Shown here in pieces: positions 1-4,815 of a stretch of 6,352 nucleotides of DNA. Numbering within the stretch: the stretch's first letter is position 1; each line of letters opens with the position of its first letter. Position numbers and translations under genes: made by a program. The notes under the pieces were generated by a model that had not been told where the DNA came from, searched no databases, and saw only the letters and a list, made by a program, of their open reading frames with translations. The stretch is from the NCBI GenBank assembly GCA_015222115.1, contig JADFUO010000257.1:1-6352 (forward strand), in the 5' to 3' direction. This DNA comes from Bacteroidota bacterium (GTDB taxonomy: Bacteria > Bacteroidota > Bacteroidia > Bacteroidales > JADFUO01).

Positions 1-28
1 ATGATACAATTAATTTTGTTACCGTTTC

Positions 29-66
29 CGGAACAATCCCGTATTAAACAAGGGATTGTAGCTCCG
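29..66. repeat. Bulged hairpin in left intergenic region
   Basis: The arms at 33-40 (acaatccc) and 52-59 (gggattgt) pair perfectly over 8 bp around an 11-nt loop. The stem continues with cgga (29-32) against tccg (63-66) after a 3-nt bulge at 60-62. No T-run follows on either strand, so a classical intrinsic terminator is not supported. It could be a remnant of an intergenic repeat family or a structured 3' end of an upstream transcript. Confidence 0.5.
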
Positions 67-131
67 TTGTTGTTGTTTATGGAATGATGGAGTACTGGAA
101 TAGTGGGGGATTTTATTTAAACATTATTCCA

Positions 132-179
132 ACGACCGTAGGAAGTCCGTCCATACGGATTCCTTTCAGTCATATGGAC
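132..179 (+). repeat. Degenerate intergenic repeat, copy 1
   Basis: Positions 145-174 are identical over 30 bp to the reverse complement of 4587-4616. Weaker similarity (9 of 13 bases by eye) extends leftward over 132-144 against 4617-4629. This copy can form a short hairpin, gtccata (149-155) with tatggac (173-179). It lacks the left arm and the cttcgcttcg loop segment seen in the right-hand copy, so it looks like a partial or decayed copy. It contains no open reading frame and encodes nothing visible. Confidence 0.75.
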
Positions 180-191
180 ATTCCAGATATA

Positions 192-225
192 TTGTTGTTA
201 AAGAAGAAAAAACTAAATACATTTT
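192..225 (+). promoter_or_regulatory. Possible Bacteroidota promoter for the MbnP/MbnH operon
   Basis: TACATTTT at 218-225 matches the Bacteroidota -7 consensus TAnnTTTG at all but the last base. TTGTTG at 192-197 lies about 20 bp upstream, suitable for a -33 element. The start site would fall near 230, leaving a leader of roughly 50 nt. A rival -7 box is TAAAATTG at 247-254, which also matches 7 of 8 bases but has no good -33 partner. Confidence 0.35.
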
Positions 226-283
226 CTGATGCAACTACATGAGATATAAAATTGTCTTTAAGACATAGATAAAAACAAGATAA

Positions 284-1090
284 ATGAAACTATCAAAAAC
301 CATATTTATTTTAATAATAACCTCTACTTTAATGATAATGGTAAATTCCTGTAAAAAAGAAGAACCTGATGATGAACAGGAAAATCAAAAGATAATCCTA
401 AGTTTTGCGTTTTTAATTGACGGACAGGATTTACAAACCGATACAATGATCTATATCAACGAAGCCGGCAATCATTATTTAATCAACGAAATACAATATT
501 TTATTTCTGATGTTACTTTACATAATTCAAACGGCAGCTCTTATTTAATTGATGAATGGAAAGACATTCATTATATTGACACTGATATTCCCACAACGTG
601 GACATGGGAGGTTTTTGATAATATTACTGCAGGAAACTATAATTCAATTTCATTTACTTTCGGAATTAATGAAGAAAAAAACCAAACGCTGATGTTTGTT
701 AACCCACCTGAATCATTCATGTTCTGGCCTATATATCTGGGAGGCGGATACCATCATATGAAATTAAACGGCAAATGGTTAGACGAATACCAACAAATCA
801 GCCCGTTTGATTTTCACCTGGGCATCGGGCAAATTTATTACAGTTACCCTGATTCAATAACCGGATTTATTCAGAACTACTTTAATGTTGAATTACCAAA
901 TTCTGCTTTTTCTTTGGATAAAAATCAAACAAGGGAAATTCAGATTATCATGAACATTGAAAACTGGTTTAAATCGCCAAATACTTATAACCATGATGAT
1001 TGGGGCGGTGATATAATGCAAAACCAGGAAGCAATGCATTTAGCATGTGAGAATGGACATGATGTTTTTACTGTTGGGTTTATTTATTAA
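284..1090 (+). CDS. MbnP-like copper-binding surface lipoprotein
   Basis: This 268-residue protein resembles the MbnP family, periplasmic or surface proteins that bind one Cu(I) after their di-heme partner oxidises a Trp to kynurenine. A lipoprotein signal (residues 1-22, VNS-C23) is followed by KKEEPDDE, an acidic start like the Bacteroidota surface-export signal. The family pattern is visible as LSFAFLIDGQ (39-48), INEIQYFISDVTLH (67-80), an AGNYNSISFTFGIN strand (116-129) and MFWPIYLGGGYHHMKLNG (146-163). The usual W-x-W in the last segment is W148-P-I150, so the first Trp is kept and the second is not. A separate WTW lies at 106-108. Candidate metal ligands are H157, H158, M159, H178, M251, H252 and H259. 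Only C23 and C255 are cysteines, so the four-Cys pattern of some relatives is absent. It is followed 6 bp later by the di-heme partner, which strongly supports the call. The start ATG has an A-rich leader without a Shine-Dalgarno sequence, as is common in this phylum. The family call is confident, but copper binding is inferred. Confidence 0.82.
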   Translation: MKLSKTIFILIITSTLMIMVNSCKKEEPDDEQENQKIILSFAFLIDGQDLQTDTMIYINEAGNHYLINEIQYFISDVTLHNSNGSSYLIDEWKDIHYIDTDIPTTWTWEVFDNITAGNYNSISFTFGINEEKNQTLMFVNPPESFMFWPIYLGGGYHHMKLNGKWLDEYQQISPFDFHLGIGQIYYSYPDSITGFIQNYFNVELPNSAFSLDKNQTREIQIIMNIENWFKSPNTYNHDDWGGDIMQNQEAMHLACENGHDVFTVGFIY

Positions 1091-1096
1091 AAAGTT

Positions 1097-2257
1097 ATGA
1101 TGAAACATAGAAACATAATTCTTATAATTAGTTTTAGTTTATTGCTTTTTTCCTGCAAAAAGGATGATCCTGAGCCGATTTTATATCAACCGACTCCCTA
1201 TAATATTGAAATACCTTTTGGTTTCCCAACTAATTTGAACATTCCTGCTGATAATCCAATGACAGTTGAAGGAATTGAATTGGGAAGATATTTATTTTAC
1301 GATGGAAGGATGTCGGGAAGGACTCATCCCGATTCTTTGATGAGTTGTGCAACATGCCATATACAGGCAAATTCATTTGAATGCGGAATTGACCATCCTG
1401 AATACATAGGTGGATTTACGCATGGTATAACAGGCAAACCCACTCCTCATGTTATGTTACCTATGATAAACCTGGTTTGGAATAGCTCCGGTTATTTATG
1501 GAATGGATTTATTTATTCTGAAAATCCTAATGCTCAATTCCGGAATATTGAAGATTTGGTTTGGATGGGAATTGTTGCAGAACATGAAATGAACAGCGAT
1601 ACAAACCGTGCAAAAGAAGTAATTCAAAATATTCCGGGTTATCCCGAATTATTCAAAAAAGCATTCGGCTCGGAAACGGTTACTGTTAAAAACATGGGTC
1701 GTGCAATTGCTCAGTTTATCAGGACTATTATTTCAGCCAATTCAAAGTTTGACAAGTATCTGCGTGGAGAGGTACAATTATCACAATCCGAATTACATGG
1801 ATTTGTTTTGTTTACAACCGAAGAGGGAGCAGACTGTTTTCATTGCCACGGCGGATATGGAAACCCGCTTTTTACAACACATCTTTATTATAATAACGGT
1901 AAAGATTCATTATTTACAGGACCTTATGAAGATACGCGTGACAGGTATCACGTTACCGGCGACCCAATGGACTACGGAGCTTACAAAGCAACAACACTGA
2001 GAAATATTGAACTGACAGGACCATACATGCACGACGGACGTTTTGCCACTCTTGATGATGTTATTGATTTTTATTCTCACCATCTGCTCTGGTCACCTTA
2101 TATTAACCCCTTAATGCATCATATAAATAATGGAGGGGTTCAGTTAACTCCAAATGAAAAAGCCGACCTGAAAGCATTTATTCAAACATTACGGGATGAT
2201 GAATTTTTAATTAATTCTGATTTCGGACCACCGGATAAATTTCCGGATGAAAAATAA
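1097..2257 (+). CDS. MbnH/MauG-like di-heme cytochrome c peroxidase family lipoprotein
   Basis: This 386-residue di-heme enzyme belongs to the bacterial cytochrome c peroxidase/MauG superfamily. Two heme c sites are present: C84-A-T-C87-H88 and C247-F-H-C250-H251. Other family landmarks are ELGRYLFYDGRMSG (61-74), the inter-heme Trp candidate in YLWNG (W135), FHCHGGYGNPLFT (248-260) followed by YYNNG, and LRNIELTGPYMHDGRF (301-316) near the second heme. The distal axial ligand of the second heme cannot be assigned by eye. A lipobox (LFS-C20) followed by KKDDPEP predicts an acylated, probably surface-exposed protein. Translation can start at either of two adjacent ATGs (1097 or 1100). The 6-bp gap from the MbnP-like gene implies one transcript and probably translational coupling. 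In known pairs the enzyme uses peroxide to oxidise a Trp of MbnP to kynurenine, and the same role is inferred here. Plain peroxide detoxification is the alternative, but the adjacent partner makes the MbnH role more likely. Confidence 0.88.
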   Translation: MMKHRNIILIISFSLLLFSCKKDDPEPILYQPTPYNIEIPFGFPTNLNIPADNPMTVEGIELGRYLFYDGRMSGRTHPDSLMSCATCHIQANSFECGIDHPEYIGGFTHGITGKPTPHVMLPMINLVWNSSGYLWNGFIYSENPNAQFRNIEDLVWMGIVAEHEMNSDTNRAKEVIQNIPGYPELFKKAFGSETVTVKNMGRAIAQFIRTIISANSKFDKYLRGEVQLSQSELHGFVLFTTEEGADCFHCHGGYGNPLFTTHLYYNNGKDSLFTGPYEDTRDRYHVTGDPMDYGAYKATTLRNIELTGPYMHDGRFATLDDVIDFYSHHLLWSPYINPLMHHINNGGVQLTPNEKADLKAFIQTLRDDEFLINSDFGPPDKFPDEK

Positions 2258-2276
2258 AATATACCCCACCTCGATA

Positions 2277-2304
2277 GTAGATACACGCGACGGCGTGTCT
2301 CTAC
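2277..2304. repeat. 28-bp palindrome between convergent genes
   Basis: The arms gtagatacacgc (2277-2288) and gcgtgtctctac (2293-2304) are inverted repeats with one mismatch around the loop gacg. The right arm contains the peptidase stop codon (cta at 2301-2303). The palindrome sits 19 bp after the di-heme gene stop, so it could act as a shared bidirectional transcription end, but neither side has a clear T-tract. Arms of the GTAGAGAC...GTCTCTAC type resemble palindromic repeats that I recall as multicopy in environmental Bacteroidota and cyanobacteria. That is recollection, not something shown by this window. Confidence 0.75.
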
Positions 2305-4418
2305 ATGGGTTTCATCCCCAAATTATACATTATAAAGGAATAAATATCTGTTGATTCTTCTATGATCTTTGAAGTAGGTTTTCCGGCACCATGTCCTGCC
2401 ATAGTTTCTATACGGATCAAAACAGGATTTTTTCCGGAATTCATTTCCTGCAATGTAGCCATATATTTGAATGAATGTAAAGGCACAACTCTGTCATCAT
2501 GATCCGCGGTGATGGCAAGCGTAGCCGGATAATTAACTCCTTTTTTAATATTATGCAAAGGTGAATATCCAAGCAAATATTCAAACATTTCCTTGTTTTC
2601 TTCACTGGTTCCGTAATCACCTGCCCATGCCCATCCGATTGTAAATTTATGATACCTGAGCATATCCATCACCCCAACAATAGGAACGGCAACCTTAAAC
2701 AATTCCGGACGCTGATTCATACAAGCACCGATGAGTAATCCACCGTTAGAGCCACCGAGAATACCGAGTTTTTCAGATGATGTATATTTTTCTTTTATCA
2801 GATATTCGGCAGCAGCTATAAAATCATCAAATACATTTTGCTTTTGAAGTTTAATGCCTGCTTCATGCCAATCTTCTCCGTATTCTCCCCCACCCCTAAT
2901 ATTAGCAACTACGTAAATTCCTCCATTCTCAAGGAATATCAAACGGCTTACACTAAAACCCGGAGTCATGCTGATATTAAATCCACCATAGGCATATAAT
3001 ATGGTTGGATTATTTCCATTCATTTTAATACCTTTTTTATGAACTATAAACATTGGCACTTTTGTTTCATCTTTACTTTCATAAAAAACCTGTTTGGTAG
3101 TATATTCATCAGGGTTGAAATCTATTTCTGATTTATGGTAAACCTCCGACTCATTATTTTTTACATCATATTTATAAATAGTTGAAGGAAATGTAAAAGA
3201 AGTGAAACCGTAAAAAGCTACATCTTCATCTTCCTTTCCGTTAAATCCAAACATTGTTCCTATTCCCGGCAGGTTCATATCATTCAATAAATTACCTTCC
3301 AAATCATAAACAAAAGCCTGACTATAAGCATCTTTCATATATTCAACAACTAATTTACCACCAACATAATCAACTGATCCTAAAACCTCATCCTTTTCAG
3401 GAATAATTATTTTCCAGTTTTTTGCTTCGGGTTTCTGGGGATTTAATAAAACAAGTTGCTGTTTTGGAGCTTCATAATTTGTTATCATCAGGAAATTATC
3501 ACCAATATGATCAATTACATGGTATTCATTATCAAAACCTTCGGCTATTTGTTTAAACTTACTACCGGGAATTGCAAGATTTTTATAATACAATGCATTG
3601 CCGCTTGTTGTCTCCGACTCACTTATAAACAAGTATTTTTCATCTTCAGTAATGTAAGCAACATAATTTCTCAGAGGATATTTTTTGTTTTCAAATATCA
3701 GTTTATCATCTTTTTGAAGAGTTCCAATTTTATGATAATAAACTTTATGATATTCGTTCTTATCCGACAGTTCTTCACCTTCTTCAGGCGGGTCATAAGT
3801 GCTGTAATAAAAGCCATAATCTTTCCATGCGATAATTGAGAATTTCACCCATTTAATATGATCATCAAGTTTTTCGCCTGTTTCAATATTTAGAATAAAA
3901 ATTTCGCTCCAATCAGAACCGCCTGTTGATACTCCATAAGCTAATAGTTTGCCATCATGCGAAACACTTAAATTTGATAAAGCTATAGTTCCATCTTCCG
4001 AGAATTTATTCGGGTCAAGCAAAACACGGGGTTCGTCATCCAAACCTTCCCGAATATAAAGCACACTTTGGTTTTGCATTCCGTCATCCTTAAAAAAGAA
4101 GTAATTCTTTCCTTCTTTAAAAGGTACTCCATACCTTGGATAGTTCCAAATTTTGGTCAGGCGTTTATTAATTTTATCTCTGAAAGGAATTTTTTCAAGA
4201 TAATCAAAAGTGATTTCATTTTCGGCTTTCACCCATTCTGCTGTTTCTTCCGAATTGTCATCTTCAAGCCAGCGGTAAGGGTCAGGCACTTCTACACCAA
4301 AATAAACATCAACAGTATCAACCTTTTGTGTTACCGGATATTTTATTCTTTTTTGTTCTGAACAACTAATCATTGCAATAAATGCAGTTAAAATTAAAAA
4401 ATAAGAAAGTTTTCTCAT
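2301..4418 (-). CDS. Prolyl oligopeptidase (peptidase family S9A), predicted lipoprotein
   Basis: This serine peptidase cleaves short peptides after proline. Starting at the ATG at 4418 it has 705 residues, normal for S9A. The signal LTAFIAMIS-C19 is a plausible lipobox (Met at -3 is atypical), and no acidic residues follow at once, suggesting retention facing the periplasm. The N-terminal signature VPDPYRWLEDD (44-54) leads into a beta-propeller of about residues 80-430, then the alpha/beta-hydrolase domain. The catalytic triad is S557 (GGSNGG), D641 (DHDDRVVP) and H676 (AGHGAG). Residues matching the porcine enzyme's oxyanion and proline pocket are also present: Y477 and F480 in YAYGGF, W598 in WAWAGDYG, and R643. 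The enzyme therefore looks active and truly proline-specific. An upstream in-frame ATG at 4466 would add 16 residues before the signal. I reject it because the signal peptide begins cleanly at 4418 and a candidate -7 box overlaps the upstream ATG. The gene is monocistronic and convergent with the di-heme gene. Its last codon and stop abut the palindrome at 2277-2304. Confidence 0.95.
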   Translation of the reverse strand: MRKLSYFLILTAFIAMISCSEQKRIKYPVTQKVDTVDVYFGVEVPDPYRWLEDDNSEETAEWVKAENEITFDYLEKIPFRDKINKRLTKIWNYPRYGVPFKEGKNYFFFKDDGMQNQSVLYIREGLDDEPRVLLDPNKFSEDGTIALSNLSVSHDGKLLAYGVSTGGSDWSEIFILNIETGEKLDDHIKWVKFSIIAWKDYGFYYSTYDPPEEGEELSDKNEYHKVYYHKIGTLQKDDKLIFENKKYPLRNYVAYITEDEKYLFISESETTSGNALYYKNLAIPGSKFKQIAEGFDNEYHVIDHIGDNFLMITNYEAPKQQLVLLNPQKPEAKNWKIIIPEKDEVLGSVDYVGGKLVVEYMKDAYSQAFVYDLEGNLLNDMNLPGIGTMFGFNGKEDEDVAFYGFTSFTFPSTIYKYDVKNNESEVYHKSEIDFNPDEYTTKQVFYESKDETKVPMFIVHKKGIKMNGNNPTILYAYGGFNISMTPGFSVSRLIFLENGGIYVVANIRGGGEYGEDWHEAGIKLQKQNVFDDFIAAAEYLIKEKYTSSEKLGILGGSNGGLLIGACMNQRPELFKVAVPIVGVMDMLRYHKFTIGWAWAGDYGTSEENKEMFEYLLGYSPLHNIKKGVNYPATLAITADHDDRVVPLHSFKYMATLQEMNSGKNPVLIRIETMAGHGAGKPTSKIIEESTDIYSFIMYNLGMKPM

Positions 4419-4459
4419 TGTAATATTCTTTAAATGGTTAATATACTGATTCTTATTAA

Positions 4460-4467
4460 CAAACATT
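4460..4467 (-). promoter_or_regulatory. Weak candidate -7 box for the peptidase gene
   Basis: Read on the - strand this is AATGTTTG, matching TAnnTTTG at 7 of 8 bases. It would place the start site near 4454 and leave a leader of about 36 nt before the ATG at 4418. No convincing -33 element lies upstream. A similar match, AATATTTG at 4534-4541, is an equally weak alternative. Confidence 0.25.
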
Positions 4468-4558
4468 AAAATTTTGGTAAAAATAAAAAAAATAGTAGCT
4501 AATCAGTATTAAATTAACATTGAAAATTTTAAACAAATATTATTATTGAATTGAGGTA

Positions 4559-4629
4559 TCCATCCATACGGACTTGCTTCGCTTCGTATGACTGAAAGGA
4601 ATCCGTATGGACGGACGCCCTGCGGTTGT
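4559..4629 (-). repeat. Intergenic hairpin repeat, copy 2
   Basis: The arms 4559-4572 and 4602-4615 form a 14-bp stem with one mismatch around a 29-nt loop that contains a cttcgcttcg stretch. Positions 4587-4616 are the exact reverse complement of 145-174, and 4617-4629 is more loosely similar to 132-144. The strand given is relative to copy 1. The structure suggests a non-coding, palindromic, probably multicopy element rather than a gene. The absence of a T-run argues against a simple terminator. Confidence 0.75.
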
Positions 4630-4630
4630 A

Positions 4631-4720
4631 GGGGGAATAGGGGAAATAAAGGAAATAAGGGTTTAGCCTTTTCACTTTAGCCTTTAGCCTTATACCTTTA
4701 TACCTTTATACCCTTATACC
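4631..4720. repeat. Short tandem repeats: A/G-rich run, TTTAGCC and TTATACC units
   Basis: A run of G-rich and AAATA-rich units (4631-4661) precedes TTTAGCC motifs (within 4661-4668, 4675-4682 and 4683-4689). Four contiguous 8-bp units then follow at 4689-4696, 4697-4704, 4705-4712 and 4713-4720, reading (c/t)ttatacc. The sequence is low-complexity and shows no open reading frame. Such tracts are prone to slippage, so copy number may vary between strains. Confidence 0.75.
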
Positions 4721-4752
4721 GTTAACTGATTATTTCCTGCCGTTATCTGATT
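4719..4752 (+). promoter_or_regulatory. Possible operator: 13-bp near-direct repeat, 21-bp interval
   Basis: CCGTTAaCTGATT (4719-4731) recurs as CCGTTAtCTGATT (4740-4752), with 12 of 13 bases identical. The interval of 21 bp equals two helical turns, so both copies would face the same side of the DNA. The second copy ends about 28 bp before the -7 box at 4781. This is a suitable position for an activator, but no factor can be named and the pair could also be part of the neighbouring repeat tract. Confidence 0.35.
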
Positions 4753-4780
4753 TATTATTTAATAATATATAAAAATATAG

Positions 4781-4788
4781 TATATTTG
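4781..4788 (+). promoter_or_regulatory. Bacteroidota -7 promoter box (TATATTTG)
   Basis: TATATTTG matches the TAnnTTTG consensus at every fixed position and lies 27 bp before the ATG at 4816. The start site would be near 4794, giving a short A/T-rich leader of about 22 nt with no Shine-Dalgarno sequence. The -33 region (about 4755-4762) is A/T-rich without a clear TTTG. This may mean the promoter depends on an activator. Confidence 0.55.
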
Positions 4789-4815
4789 TTAAGATTATTA
4801 ACAGTATAATTTCAA

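Larger units (their letters stand above)
4419..4815. other. Divergent intergenic region, repeat-rich, no gene
   Basis: This 397-bp stretch separates the divergently transcribed peptidase and T9SS-protein genes. The part next to the peptidase (4419-4555) is very A/T-rich and contains only weak promoter matches. The middle holds the hairpin-forming repeat (4559-4629), then an A/G-rich run and short tandem repeats (4631-4720). The end holds a direct repeat and the promoter for the downstream gene. I see no coding potential on either strand. Confidence 0.7.

Noticed and set aside
1..87. A 28-codon open frame beginning at base 1 with a hydrophobic end (GIVAPLLLFME)
   Set aside because: It overlaps the hairpin at 29-66, has no visible promoter or ribosome site, and its composition follows from the repeat-like DNA. 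It could be the tail of an upstream gene, but nothing in the window supports this.
1701..2000. 99-codon + strand frame inside the di-heme gene
   Set aside because: It is an out-of-frame shadow of the real gene, which carries both heme motifs and family landmarks across this span.
284..2257. Methylamine dehydrogenase maturation (MauG) or a methanobactin operon
   Set aside because: No mau structural genes or methanobactin biosynthesis genes are present. The partner protein is MbnP-like, so only the two-gene module is supported.
2277..2304. Calling the palindrome an intrinsic terminator
   Set aside because: No T-tract follows either arm. Termination remains possible but is not shown by the sequence.
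3456..4361. Two + strand frames (3456-3839 and 4068-4361) opposite the peptidase gene
   Set aside because: They are antisense to conserved S9A sequence. Their Phe/Ile-rich translations are what the complement of Lys/Asp/Glu-rich codons gives.
4416..4466. Upstream ATG for the peptidase (4466), adding 16 residues
   Set aside because: The extension puts a polar stretch ahead of a clean lipoprotein signal and overlaps the candidate -7 box. The ATG at 4418 gives a standard signal peptide.
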